From assembly GCA_009760855.2 (NCBI GenBank), contig WPIO01000051.1, positions 2,531,501-2,595,500 of the forward strand: 64,000 nucleotides of DNA. The letters are read 5' to 3'. The position numbers and the translations under genes are program-made. The notes below the pieces were generated by a model. That model made no database searches and was not told where the DNA came from. It worked only from the letters and a program-made list of their open reading frames with translations. Of this stretch, positions 1 through 9,979 are shown piece by piece; the stretch's first letter is position 1, and every line of letters starts with the position of its first letter. Source of the DNA: Cristatella mucedo (lineage: Eukaryota; Bryozoa; Phylactolaemata; Cristatellidae).

Positions 1-354
1 ATTGTTCATAACCCGAAACGTCAGTAACATGGAACCTTCTGCATTGAGTTTAGCGCCAATGCTATATGTCAGGTGCCGATGCTTTATGATGACGGAAAAG
101 ACTTTTTTCGATATGATACTATCTGCGTTTCGTCAACTTATCTTCACGTTTTCTTTTCCTTCAGTCAGTACAGTCTTCCTTCTTCCGCTTGTCGGAAAGT
201 ATGCCAGGTGTCATCTGCGGTTACGTTATTAAGCTTTCCAACCTACTGAATGCAATAGAGTGATCTTCGTGCAGATAGTTGTCAACCAACTTCCAAGTGG
301 TTACGACCAGGCTAAGGTTTCGTTGCTGAAATTAACTTTGGCATGTGATTCATC
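1..354. other. No recognised feature
   Basis: The short open frames here have no recognisable domain and no splice context. I see nothing that supports a gene. Confidence 0.5.
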
Positions 355-640
355 TTGCATAGGCTGGAAGACCTGCGAGTAGTGAGCTACAGAAGTCAAG
401 ACGGAATTTCACAAATGCATAAACCAACATGGCTGTGATATCCTGATTTAAGCAGGCCCGGTTTTTCGCAGTATTGCATAGCTGGATCTAGTTAGATTTG
501 ACGGCGGAGCTTATGCAGTCATCTAGCGAAAGCTCACTTTGAAACAGGACACCTAGACTTCGTGCTGATATACTACATGATACATGCAGGCCGAGCTCAT
601 TTTGAGAAACTGATATTCCAATTGTTTAGTAATCCTATGC
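355..640 (-). mobile_element. LINE-B fragment, degenerate
   Basis: Read on the plus strand, this stretch parallels 37,960-38,220, part of the minus-strand LINE-B copy. It shares the passage about GAGCTACAGAAGTCAAGACG, then the GATTTGAC.G.GGAGCT block and the TCATCTAGCGAAAG block. Many substitutions and small indels show it is an old, dead copy of the part of the reverse-transcriptase ORF that follows the catalytic core. No open frame survives. Confidence 0.65.
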
Positions 641-773
641 TTGCCCATGATTTTTTTAGTTAGTTTTATAGTCAATCAATTTAAGAGAGTTTGCTTTTCA
701 TCTAAGCGGAAATTACAGCAATGTGTGATGTAAGGGAGTTTAAAGAGAGTGAGAGAGAGTAAGGAAGAGAGAG

Positions 774-817
<44 letters not shown>

Positions 818-886
818 AGCAGGAAATACACAGAGAGATGGGAGAGAGAAAGAAATGAGAGAGGGAGAGAGAGAGAGAAAGTCTGA
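774..886. repeat. (GA)n microsatellite, interrupted
   Basis: A pure GA run lies at about 776-812 and an interrupted GA-rich stretch follows to about 886. The low-complexity frame over it is an artefact of the repeat. Confidence 0.9.
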
Positions 887-928
887 CATGAAGGAAGGCT
901 AGTGGTAGGAAGGCGAAAGTTACAGTAA

Positions 929-1600
929 CTCACGCGTCCGTCAGAGCAAAGTCCGGTTTCCATATTGTGTCTGCCGCCACGACGATTCGATCCAACCCAT
1001 TCCAGGCTGTAGCGTTCCACGCGAGTCTGCTGTCGGTCCAAGTCTGCGCGAGCATCGCGGCACATATATCGCAGATATCTCGACAGAGGTCATTAGCACT
1101 GCTGAGTGGTGCTGCTGAGCACTGCTGAGAGGTCATTAGCACTGCTGAGCTTGGCTAGGCAACGTGAGTGGCCCTGCAGCGCTGTACACACACCAAAAAT
1201 GGGGCGAAATTTTGCTGCTTACCGCAATGATGCAACCGGCGATGGTAATGGTAAGAAGATGCTCCTCCTGCAAAATGGTGCCGAAGCAACGCTCGCGAGT
1301 GCCGTCTCTCTCAGCTCTGGCGGCGCGTCCAGTAACGAGACCGCAGCACTTACAACGTCATCAAGGGACGAGAGATACATTCCAATGTGAACGTTGGTCG
1401 ACTGATTGTTTGGTGGAGGCCTGGCGTCCTTAGAATAACCTCGGAGCAACGTCTTGATGAGCGCGTCCTCGCCTCCGGATGCGCCTAGGACGACCGGTAA
1501 GCTCGCTGAGATTGCGCGACGGTCGGAGCAGCATTTTTTACCCAGGCTAGCTGCTCAGTTCGTACTTCCAAAATTCTCTCCTCCGTGAACTGCTAGCCGC
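929..1600. repeat. Segmental repeat A, copy 1
   Basis: This block is repeated in the same orientation at about 27,369-28,015. It begins with CTCACGCGTCCGTCAGAGCA in both places and shares long near-identical stretches to about 1,514, then weaker similarity to about 1,600. Copy 1 carries an internal near-duplication, since the 21-bp segment at 1,086-1,106 recurs at 1,129-1,149, which makes it about 40 bp longer than copy 2. Short frames are open in both copies (for example one containing VPSLSALAARPVTR), but no domain is recognisable. It could be an unclassified mobile element or a remnant of a larger duplication. Confidence 0.85.
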
Positions 1601-2244
1601 GTCTAGTACACGTCTGGCGTATCTATCTATCTTATCTATCGACAAGCGTTGGAACTCACTTCATACTTCTTGAGCAGTTCACCCGAATGATAGAACTGAA
1701 AGTGAAGCTTTTCTGAATAGTGAAGCAGAGGCCAATCGCGACGGGCCTCAGATTACGTTCCCACCGATTGGATTTATAGTACGTTATCAGATCTGTCTTC
1801 TTATGTAATGTTAGACTAATAGACCGCACTTGTCGTAACGTGAGATCTTCATGCCTTATCCTAAAATATTTGTATTATTATTCATGATGAATTGATATTG
1901 CGCCCACAGAGAAGTAAATCTCTTTGCACTCGAGAGCGTGGCTTGTTCGGAATAGACGATACCCGGTGCGTGCAAGTTTATCGGAAGCCGATATGCAATT
2001 TACGCGGGTTATATTGTGAGTTGCTTAGTGTAGCTGTTTTACGGCTTCTAGCAGAGGACAGTCGTACCCCGCGTCACCAGCGTCATTAGTATCAGTCACG
2101 TGGTTGCGAGCTCTACCACACGTCACTTACCCTTCGTGCGTGCGTGCGTTCGCGCTTTTGCATTGTGGTCGAGAGCCATTCTGCACGTAACTGTAACGGT
2201 GGTTTATTCAAGAGAACATATTCGTTGTAATGTAATCCCGGCTC
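1601..2244. other. No recognised feature
   Basis: Apart from a short imperfect tetranucleotide run (ATCT) near 1,620-1,640, I see no gene, RNA or repeat that I can name. Confidence 0.45.
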
Positions 2245-4135
2245 ATTATATTAAGGGCTCAGCCGAAAGTTTTCAGCCTTCTTTACTGAAAAAATTGAGC
2301 ACATTCGTGCCTCCATTAAGCCCCCTCCGACCAAAGCAATCGCCGTTCCTCAACCTGTGACCTTTCTTAAAAGATTCTCTGATGTTTCTGCCTGTGATGT
2401 GGCAGCCTTAATAAGGTCTAGCAAAAAGAGCTCGTCTCCTGAAGACCCTATACCTTCATCTCTGTGGTCTTCACTTGCAGACCAACTTAGCCCTGCCATA
2501 ACCAAGATTTGTAATGCTTCTTTGGGAAAAGGGATCGTCCCCAAGTCCTTCAAATCGGCAATCGTTAGACCTATTCTTAAAAAGCCTGGATTAGACACAG
2601 AGGTCCTAGCAAACTATCGTCCAGTTTCCCTTCTTCCATTCTTATCAAAGATTCTTGAAAAAATTGTTGCTAAGCAGCTAGTTGAACATACTGAAAATAA
2701 TGGAATGTCAGAAACATTTCAATCAGGTTTCAAGAGGCAGCACTCTACCGAAACTGCTCTCCTCCGTGTTAACAATGACATTCTACGTGGCAGCGACGAC
2801 GGGAATGTCACTGCCCTAGCTCTGCTAGATCTGTCTGCTGCCTTCGACACCATTGATCACGAAATTCTGCTTGAACGACTGAGAACAACGATCGGTCTGG
2901 CAGACGAAGCACTGGCGTGGTTTAAATCATACTTGTCTGATCGTGTTCAATCCGTGTCGTGTGGGGGTCAGGTCTCAGACATGAGAAGGGTCACCTGTGG
3001 AGTCCCTCAAGGGTCTGTACTTGGTCCCTTGCTGTTCTCCATTTATACGCAACCTCTGCGAAAAGTGATTAAGGCCCATGGAATAGGATATCACTTCCAT
3101 GCTGACGATACTCAGTTGTATTTGTCATTTAAACCGTCGGAATCTGCTGCAGCAACTGAAAAACTGAATGCTTGCCTTGCCGATATTCGATCCTGGATGT
3201 CGGAAAACTTCCTGAAATTAAATGACGATAAAACCGAACTGCTTCTCATAGGACACCCTAAGCGTGTGGCTGGATTAAAAGGCTTTGCTGTTCTAATAGG
3301 CGATGCTATTGTGCGACCTTCACCACGTGCTCGTAATCTAGGTGTCGTGTTCGACAGCTGCCTCAATTTCAAAAGCTTCATTCAGAAGACTGCCTCTACA
3401 GCTAGCCATCCCATCCGATCCCTATCCAAGATTAGAAGCTGTCTCCCACAGTGGCTTGTAAAAAATTTAACTAGCTCTTTAGTTCTGTCTCGGCTTGATT
3501 ATTGTAATTCCCTTTTGGCTGGGCTACCAGAGAAAGCTATTATGCCACTACAGCGGACTATGAATATGGCTGCAAGGCTGGTTTTCAAGTCCCAGCGGTT
3601 TGAGCACGTGTCACCTTTGCTGGAAGAGCTAGGATGGTTGCCGGTTGAGCAAAGGATACAGAGCAAAGTTCTTACGCTGACCCACAAGGCCCGTCACGGC
3701 TTGGCTCCTTCATACCTAGCTGAACTGCTACATCAGTTTCAGCCTGTTCGCGCCCTCAGGTCCTGTGTGGACAATAAATCAGCTGTCCCATTCCTCCACT
3801 TAAAGACAGTTGGCGACAGAAGCTTTAGCTCTGCAGGTCCTAGACTGTGGAACACAATTTTTACGCAACGACATCTACTCTCCAACTGCCGACTATGGCA
3901 CATCTTTTTCAGCGGTCCTGAACTGCTACTTCTATGCTACTCACTACCTCAACTGCTCTCCTAACTCGGCTATGCTTCCCACTTTCTCTTTGTTGCGTGA
4001 GACGAAGTCTGTTGGCTACCGAATGCGTACCGAAAGCCGCTTAGGCTGTGAGTGCGCTATACAAAACTCTCCTGCGTAACGCCCACATGGTCTTTATGAC
4101 TTTGTGGAGTTACTGACGGAGATACATTACATTAC
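2245..4135 (+). mobile_element. LINE-A retrotransposon, 5'-truncated, with 3' tail
   Basis: This is a non-LTR retrotransposon copy of the L2/CR1-like type. It starts abruptly inside the linker between endonuclease and reverse transcriptase (compare the chimeric copy at 35,208) and runs through the RT ORF and a short 3' UTR. It ends in a tail of ATTAC/ACATT repeats at about 4,120-4,137. Truncation at the 5' side is the usual result of incomplete target-primed reverse transcription. A base missing near 2,256 relative to the copy at 35,215 puts the first 110 bp out of frame. The same 3' UTR recurs on the minus strand at 13,925-14,380 and 58,303-58,437. Confidence 0.9.
2357..3964 (+). CDS. LINE-A reverse transcriptase ORF, partial (535 aa)
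   Basis: Reverse transcriptase of a non-LTR element, which would copy element RNA into DNA at a nicked target. Visible motifs in order are NYRPVSLLPFLSKILEK (about residue 86), SGFKRQHSTETALL (123), the catalytic block LLDLSAAFDTIDH with D158 (156-168), CGVPQGSVLGPLL (214) and HADDTQLY with the Asp pair at 250-251. A thumb/C-terminal region follows (LGVVFDSCLNFKSFI, LDYCNSLLAGLP, HKARHGLAPSYL). The position before ADD is His rather than the usual Tyr or Phe. The frame is open but lacks the endonuclease and has no natural start, so the copy is not autonomous. The last 25 or so residues may be frameshifted, because the 3' end of the ORF differs from the family pattern. Confidence 0.88.
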   Translation: MTFLKRFSDVSACDVAALIRSSKKSSSPEDPIPSSLWSSLADQLSPAITKICNASLGKGIVPKSFKSAIVRPILKKPGLDTEVLANYRPVSLLPFLSKILEKIVAKQLVEHTENNGMSETFQSGFKRQHSTETALLRVNNDILRGSDDGNVTALALLDLSAAFDTIDHEILLERLRTTIGLADEALAWFKSYLSDRVQSVSCGGQVSDMRRVTCGVPQGSVLGPLLFSIYTQPLRKVIKAHGIGYHFHADDTQLYLSFKPSESAAATEKLNACLADIRSWMSENFLKLNDDKTELLLIGHPKRVAGLKGFAVLIGDAIVRPSPRARNLGVVFDSCLNFKSFIQKTASTASHPIRSLSKIRSCLPQWLVKNLTSSLVLSRLDYCNSLLAGLPEKAIMPLQRTMNMAARLVFKSQRFEHVSPLLEELGWLPVEQRIQSKVLTLTHKARHGLAPSYLAELLHQFQPVRALRSCVDNKSAVPFLHLKTVGDRSFSSAGPRLWNTIFTQRHLLSNCRLWHIFFSGPELLLLCYSLPQLLS

Positions 4136-4420
4136 ATTAGTGCCTTGGCCAATTAATGGCCCTACGATTGGACACGATGCGGCCGGGCGTTGATATGGTT
4201 TTGCGGCCTAGCCTTTTTATTATATTGATTGATGGCCGGGTCCTGCGATGAGGATTTACGGCCAAACCTCGGTAGTATCGGTAGAGATCGGGGCAGCAGG
4301 GTTGAAGAGAGAGTGACGATTATCCGCCGATTGGGTGTGTCCACCAAACGCCCGGGCAGCCGGCGAGGGAGCTTGCTGTTCCACCTGCAGAGGTCCCAAC
4401 CCCGATCTGACGACTGGTTA
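4136..4420. other. No recognised feature
   Basis: A mixed-composition stretch with ORFs on both strands but no recognised domain. It separates the LINE-A tail from an inverted LINE-B 3' end. Confidence 0.4.
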
Positions 4421-4600
4421 ATAATAATAATAATTTTGTGTTTCGTCCTACGAGAACCGAATCTCTTTCTAGACACTCTTTGATAGCGCTTTTAGTGGTA
4501 ACATGCACAACGTCAACAAGCGTAATACGATTAGAGGTAACAGGTACAGTGTCAATATGTAAATACGGTTAGCTATAACATGAACAGTGTCAGCACGACC
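4421..4600 (-). mobile_element. LINE-B 3' end, degenerate
   Basis: On the plus strand it reads (AAT)n, then a diverged copy of the LINE-B terminal stem-loop (CGAATCTCTTTCTAGACACT), then repeated blocks resembling GGTTAG..GTGACATGCACAGTGTCAGCA. This matches the 3' UTR of the copy at 37,310-37,510 in the same orientation. Confidence 0.7.
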
Positions 4601-4639
4601 CGCCCCCGCCCCGCCGTTTGATCTCGTCAATACATCGGT

Positions 4640-5700
4640 GCTCATCGCGCGTGTGACCGCGTCGTCAGCAGCATCGGCCGCCTTTCGCGAGAGTGGGTTG
4701 CTGCTCCCCCCAGTTCGAAGCGCCTCGCTTTCGAGGCGCTGAGAGCACTGAGAGCGGTGCCAACCTCGTCCTCCCGCGGAAGAATGTCGCTGTCACTGTA
4801 GGGTGCCACTTCTGCTCAGCGATCTCTGTTGGTTTTCGTTCGCCTCTGTTTCGGCCGAGCCAACCCGAGCTCCAGCCACGCCTTGCTAGCTCTCGGGCGA
4901 CGTCGATATCGGTGCATCCGAGTGCCCGGATACTGCTTGGATGCACCGACCCCCTCGTTTACCAGCCGATACAGCCCGCCAGTGGCGCTCGCCCGGGCCA
5001 GCCTCTAGTCGGCCATTCTCGATCGGCAGTGTCTGCCCGCAAGAGGCTTCCGTCTGCCAGGCCGAGACGGCGAAACGTCACGGTGGGCAGAGCGGGCGCG
5101 CGAGCAGAACCGAGTGCTCTCGCGAGCGATATGCTCGCGCGAGCGGAAGAGCGAGGCGTGGGATCGGACAGGATCGGACCGGAAGCCAGAGCTGCTCGTG
5201 CAGGGCTGGGCCGTGGAAGGAGGAAGAGCAGAAGAAAGAGGTGGGTGCAAACAGGGTCAAAGCAGCCGATTCAGTGGCCACACTTGTCGTGGCGGCAGAT
5301 GAGCCTCGAGTTCGAGTTCGAAGACGACTAGTGGCTCGTCGGGCAGCGTCGATCCAGCACCGCCAGAGTCGGGAGATGCTTAGAGCAGGGTGGTATGCGG
5401 TGGGAAAAATTGCGAGATGCCGGAGAGGCGGGCAGGCGGGCGGGCGGGGAGAACGGGGTGGAAAAGAAGGAGAGAGAGGCGGCGACGCGTGGACCGAGCG
5501 TGCAGCGATACAGTTTAATGGAGCGGCCGAAGAAAGCGGAAATGGCGGTTGCTCGCCGTTCGACCAGCGGCGAAGGGGAAATAAAGCGGAGACGTGAAGA
5601 AGAGCAAGCGCGAACGAGTGAGGAACGCGGGATTTTTATCGTGCGGATTACACGAATGATGCAGTCCACAATCCGGTGCTCTTCGGCGTTCCCGATACGT
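4640..5700. other. GC-rich, CpG-rich block
   Basis: Composition changes sharply from the AT-richer flanks. Several ORFs up to 218 residues overlap on both strands, but their translations are Arg/Ala/Ser-rich, show no domain and are expected from GC-rich DNA that lacks stop codons. A perfect 9-bp hairpin (AGCGCCTCG with a 4-nt loop) lies at 4,719-4,740. It could be a CpG-island-like promoter region, but no transcript evidence is visible. Confidence 0.5.
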
Positions 5701-5767
5701 GTCCGGCACTCGTGATCAATCGCCTAGCACGCAGATGTACAATTAATGATCGGTTGATAGATCAAGT

Positions 5768-5822
5768 CTCGCGGCTAGTTCTACTGGATCTCTCAGGAGC
5801 ATTTGATTCTGTTGATCAGAAG
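5768..5822 (+). mobile_element. Tiny reverse-transcriptase relic
   Basis: One frame reads LVLLDLSGAFDSVDQ, the first catalytic block of a non-LTR reverse transcriptase, but nothing on either side continues it. It is a short relic of a LINE different from LINE-A (AFDTIDH). Confidence 0.55.
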
Positions 5823-6104
5823 TCTTCCTGAGATAATTTGCATTAATTAAGATGTCTTTTGGAGTGAAAGTGTCAGCGTAACAGATCAGAGGCCAATGTA
5901 ACCAACTTGTTTTCAACTGCTTCATCTTGCATAATGGGCTGTGCTTCTGAAACAATATGGCCGGTCTATTCAAGGCAATGGGAATCAACTGACGCTCCAG
6001 TGAATGGAGCCTATTTATAGAGAGTTCATCCACGAGCATTGAAAGCAGCGATGCTCGATAACGGAAGCAATCCCCCCCCCCGCTTCGGCGATCTCTCGGC
6101 ACTG
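5823..6104. other. No recognised feature
   Basis: AT-rich DNA ending in a run of C at about 6,071-6,081. I see no gene. Confidence 0.4.
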
Positions 6105-6232
6105 ATTTGGCTAAGTCGTCAAGGTGCTCGCCTTTATTGACCGAGGTCGTGGGCTCCAGCCCTGCGGCATATGTGAAGCGCCTAAATAGAGACGCAGTTC
6201 TCTTGGGACGCTATAAAAATGAATTATACCTT
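6105..6232 (+). mobile_element. SINE-I, tRNA-derived
   Basis: The head reads GGCTAAGTCGTCAAGGTGCT..., resembling an A box, followed by GGTCGTGGGCTCCAGCCCTG, a decayed B box. The tail GCGCCTAAATAGAGAC..GTTCTCTTGGGACGCTATA is the same stem-loop as the 3' end of LINE-B, ending in an AT-rich tract. Related copies lie at 32,973-33,115 (+), 44,816-44,962 (-) and, partly, 8,064-8,150 (-). Confidence 0.75.
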
Positions 6233-6433
6233 TGCATTCTAATCTCGGCGGTCCGCCTCAGCGAAGTTATGCGGGGCTCGCAGAGCACGCACTTTGACGG
6301 ACCCGCTACGTTGCTCCTTGCTTTTCCGGAAAACAGCTGCTCGTCTATCAATCAAGCAGACGAATGTCCGCGGAACGACGGGGCTGAAAAGCGTTGATCG
6401 CAGCCGCGCATCCATGCTGGGACGCCTCGCTCA

Positions 6434-6470
6434 ACCACTGCCACAACCAATGCCACAACCACTGCCAAGC
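6434..6470. repeat. 12-bp minisatellite, about 3 units
   Basis: The unit is close to CCACAACCAMTG, repeated about three times with small changes. Confidence 0.7.
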
Positions 6471-6718
6471 CTCTGAACCCAATCCACGCATCGGTTCGCT
6501 ATCCCTGCTGCCAAGTCGCCCATCTTTCGAAGGGTGCGCACTTCGTGCCGGCATCGTGCGAAGTCATCGGCACCGCATCGACCTCGACCTCGAATCTCCT
6601 ATCATGCACGCCTTCGCGCCAGCGCGGCGACAGCTCGGGGCCAATTCGGCTCGCGCCACGGCGCTATGCTCGGATGCGCTATGCCCGGAGCTGCGCCCGT
6701 CGCTCGCGCGCGAGGCTT

Positions 6719-7162
6719 TCGGCGAGTAGAATGTAGGCGGGAGGTCGAGCGAGGACGGCCCGAGCGGCCTCCGCCGGCGGAGCGCGCCGCTGAGCGCGCG
6801 CGCTGGCTCCCTACCTGCCGCCGAGTCGGCGAGCATGAGCAGCAGCGAGCAGCCGAGGACGAGCAGGAGCGGCGGTGGCGGCGGCCGAACGGCCGGCGAC
6901 ATGTCGGATCGGGGCACGCGGAGGAGGCTCCCCGACGTCAGCTCTGCGCGCCCTCGGCGACCGACAGCTCGGCCGACTGCGATGCGATCCTGCTCCTGCG
7001 CTCGCGGGCGAAATTCCCCAGCGCGGGCCGGGCCGCAGCCTCCGACGGTCGGCCCGGCGAGCTCGGCGAGAGCGGCGGCGGCTGCGAGTGGCTCACACTG
7101 GGCAGAAGTCGATCGACCATTCATCCCACTGCCGCGTCGTGAGACCCTCGACCTGCCGCTGG
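6719..7162. repeat. Segmental repeat B, copy 1 (GC-rich)
   Basis: This GC-rich block is repeated in the same orientation at about 28,509-28,826. The best-matched core (6,800-6,930) starts GCGCTGGCTCCCTACCTGC and continues through an ATG-led frame that begins MSSSEQPRTSRS in both copies. A second matched piece at 7,136-7,162 (GAGACCCTCGACCTGC) marks the far end. In the antisense direction copy 1 encodes a hydrophobic run (LLLVLGCSLLLMLA) that a stop codon interrupts in copy 2. I cannot assign a function. A duplicated first exon or promoter is possible. Confidence 0.75.
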
Positions 7163-7242
7163 ACGTCAGCATAGCTATTGGCCGGTCAGTAAGGGGCGCG
7201 GCGTCAGTCGCAGGACGGCGTGCCTTCCGCCGGTCGACTTAG
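6835..7242 (+). other. Open frame in segmental repeat B, copy 1
   Basis: A 135-residue frame starts MSSSEQPRTSRS. The first 32 or so residues are also open in the copy at 28,586 (with G/Y, T/A, D/N and other changes), after which the two diverge. No domain is recognisable and the composition is Arg/Ser/Ala-rich. The shared start may simply reflect recent shared ancestry rather than coding constraint. Confidence 0.2.
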
Positions 7243-7422
7243 GCGCCCGGTCTGCACTGTGCATCGATGGAGTTTTTTCCTTTGACGACGTGCTCGTGCC
7301 TTTCTATACTGACGCCTCCAAGCTATCATTTCCAATATGGTCGTTCGGCCGCTTCGGAGTCAAGACCTAAGGTCCCAAAGTACACAAACTTCACTAACCA
7401 GGTCATGGATTCTCAAGTCCTG

Positions 7423-7426
7423 CAGA

Positions 7427-7488
<62 letters not shown>

Positions 7489-7492
7489 TCTG
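7423..7492. repeat. (TA)27 microsatellite in a perfect palindrome
   Basis: Twenty-seven TA units (7,431-7,484) are flanked by CAGAAGAC on the left and GTCTTCTG on the right, so the whole stretch is one inverted repeat able to extrude as a cruciform. Confidence 0.9.
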
Positions 7493-7504
7493 AAAGATAT
7501 ATAG

Positions 7505-8063
7505 CATCCTGAGAGAACTTAACATCTATTTCAAGTGCTTCAAGGTTTTGTCCCTCACTTTTAGGTCCCTTCATTCTATGGCTCCAGCCTATCTGTCAGA
7601 TATACTACCCCATCAGGCTAAGCATCGTACTACCCGCTTTTCGGAATCCAACAGTCTAGAAATACCTCATACAAACCTTAAATCCTTTGGAGACCGTGCA
7701 TTTAGTTCATATGCTCCCAAAGCCTGGAACTCTCTCCCGACCTGCGTCAGAACATCCCCTGACCTGACCACATTTAAAAGGAACCTAAAAACAAACCTAT
7801 TTAGGACAGCATTCAGTGGGTCCCTGTGATTCGTTCTTCATGTGCTTATGCGTGCTGACACTGTGTATGCTGCCACTAACCACATTTGCATGCTGACCCT
7901 GTGCACGTCACCCCTAACCATATTATTCATTTCGTTTGTTTTTTCAACCATGATTTTACCTACCTTTCAATTGCATTTCACTTTACAGCAAATGTAAAGC
8001 GCCTAGAGAGAGATTAAGTTCTCTGAGGGCGCTTTATCAAGTGAATTATTATTATTATTATTA
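7505..8063 (+). mobile_element. LINE-B fragment, C-terminal ORF and 3' end
   Basis: It starts within the coding block for LKVLSLTFRSLHSMAPAYL and stays open at 7,548-7,829 (motifs HQAKHRTTRFSESN, FGDRAFSSYAPKAWNSLP, TFKRNLKTNLFRTAF), the usual C-terminal end of L2/CR1-like ORFs. A 3' UTR with repeats of GTGCTGAC../CCACTAACCACA follows, then the terminal stem-loop and an ATT tail at 8,047-8,063. Confidence 0.85.
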
Positions 8064-8150
8064 TGCCACGGGGCTCAAGCCCATGACCTCGGCCAGACCT
8101 TAGTCGAGGCGCGCACCTCAACCGCTGGGCCAAAACAGCTCTCCAGTCTC
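8064..8150 (-). mobile_element. SINE-I head fragment
   Basis: Directly after the LINE-B tail, the plus strand reads GGGCTCAAGCCCATGACCTC, the reverse of the SINE-I B box, then the reverse of its head (GCGCACCTCAACCGCTGGGC). Only the tRNA-like part is present. It is an independent insertion or part of a nested event. Confidence 0.65.
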
Positions 8151-8950
8151 TATATTACTAAGCTGCTGAAAAGGCTGCCTTTTGCTTTGCTCAACTCTTT
8201 AAGTTAGGTGCTAGCCGGCGCAATGAGAGAGACTGCCTTGAAATTTCTAGCACGGCGTCGAACATTGATTAATCGACGCATTTCAAATGCGTCGCAAGCA
8301 GTGCCATGTTATTCCAACGATGCGCAAATGTTGCATTTACATCAAAGTCGCTATGTAAAATCGCTGTGAAAAGCGATCGATTGCTATTTATACAATGCAT
8401 CCACGCGAGACCGCTTTATTGGGAGATGAAGCGTAAGCCCTAGAGGCAGCACGTTCAGAAAACCGCTTGGCCTCTCCAGAAGTCGCACAGGTTGCCTGCA
8501 GAACCGGTTCTATTTCAGCCGGACATTCCACAAACGTTTCAGCATTTCCTTGGCAACGGGGTGTTAAAAGTTCAGTTTAGCGAACGTCACCCGCTGAGGT
8601 CGAACGCTTCGATCTTGCTAGCTGGTCCATGGGCTGAGTATTTATAAATGCATGCCGGGGCATCCTAAATGTCGCTTCATTCGCGGCACGCCAACTACAG
8701 TATTCAATAATGGTACATCAAGGGGGTTGAGAGGAGTCATCCCTACGGGCGATCATACAGACCCTAGCTCTGGAGAAGGGGTTAACCTTCAATGAAATTA
8801 TGCCCAGACGAATGCAAAGAGAAAACAAACCTCTGAAATAATGAAGAGAATTATTCCTCATCGTAGCCCACTCATTCTCACAGACAGCCCCCACGAGTAG
8901 GGACAAGCATTACTGCCTCTATTAAAGCAATACGAGCTAGCATTTAATTG
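8151..8950. other. No recognised feature
   Basis: Unique-looking DNA of average composition, with no ORF above 62 residues and no recognisable repeat. Confidence 0.4.
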
Positions 8951-9600
8951 TAGCGTGCGAATTTCTTCTCGGAGTTCTCGCTGCGTGGCCTCCGTCAGGG
9001 CTAGCGGCCCGAAGCGCTTTAGCGAGAGGGCTACTGTCCATGCAGCGAGCCCAGTTTCTTCTTTTCGACGAGTAGCTGAGCAAACGAGCCCGACTTTGCA
9101 GTTCCCCGCCGACTATTTTCTTTGCTTTATTAGCGATCAAAAACTCTTCTGTAGCCTGTCTGATCAACAGAGCGACCGAGTTCAACCGTTTCGCGAGCCT
9201 CGCTGCCGCGGGCGCTGGCGGCTGGCGCAGCTGGCAAGCGAAAATTCTCTCGAGCTGGCGCGCCGAGGCGGCTCGAGGAGGCATGGCCCAGAATGCGTGC
9301 CAGACACCTGCCCATCGGCAGTCTCGCGTGTCTTTCCCGTCGAGCGAGCGGTTATCTATCTTCACAAAAGTGGCAGGCGGTCGCTATGATTCGACCGACG
9401 GCGTTGAGCAACCGCTAGGCAGCAGAGCTCTACACAGACGCCGGTACGCCTACTTAGTTTCTCAGCGGTGTCGGTTTAAGGCGTGGGCCCGGATTCGACG
9501 ACCAGTCAGCGGCAGGTGAGGGCCGAAGCGAGCCTGCGAGGCTGCTTTCGCCTCGGCGTCACCGGGAAGAACAGGAGACGCGCTGAAAAATGGCTGTTGG
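8951..9600. other. GC-rich block
   Basis: Overlapping frames of about 140 residues on both strands show no domain. It has the same character as the other GC-rich blocks in the left third of the window. Confidence 0.4.
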
Positions 9601-9651
9601 ATTGCGTCACCAAAGGGTGAAGGCTTTTCGAGGTGTCTCGGTGGCACCTTT

Positions 9652-9700
9652 CTCCCTCTCTCTCTCTTTCTCTCTCTCTCTCTCCCTCTCTTTCTCTCCC

Positions 9701-9771
<71 letters not shown>

Positions 9772-9800
9772 CTATCACTCTCTCTCTCTCTCTCTCTCTC
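9652..9800. repeat. (CT)n microsatellite, interrupted
   Basis: CT repeats with occasional CCCT and TTTCT interruptions give long Ser-Leu or Arg-Glu frames that are artefacts. Confidence 0.95.
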
Positions 9801-9979
9801 ATGGAGCAATCCGCTCGTCATCCTGCGATCGAGCGGCGATCTACCACGTATCGCCCGAGCGTTTGGAGCTGTAATCGCCAGAAGGCTCCCGGAGACTCCC
9901 GCCGAACTGCCATCTCAGATTCTTCTAATCGCTGCTGACCGCTGTTCGCAAAAGCTAAATGTGCTTTCAGAGTCGTCGA

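Noticed and set aside
4693-5597. 212- and 218-residue frames on the plus strand
   Set aside because: Overlapping each other in GC-rich DNA, no domain and no splice context.
6564-7172. Minus-strand frame with signal-peptide-like LLLVLGCSLLLMLA
   Set aside because: The paralogous copy has a stop just before this run, the frame begins far upstream of it, and the rest is low complexity.
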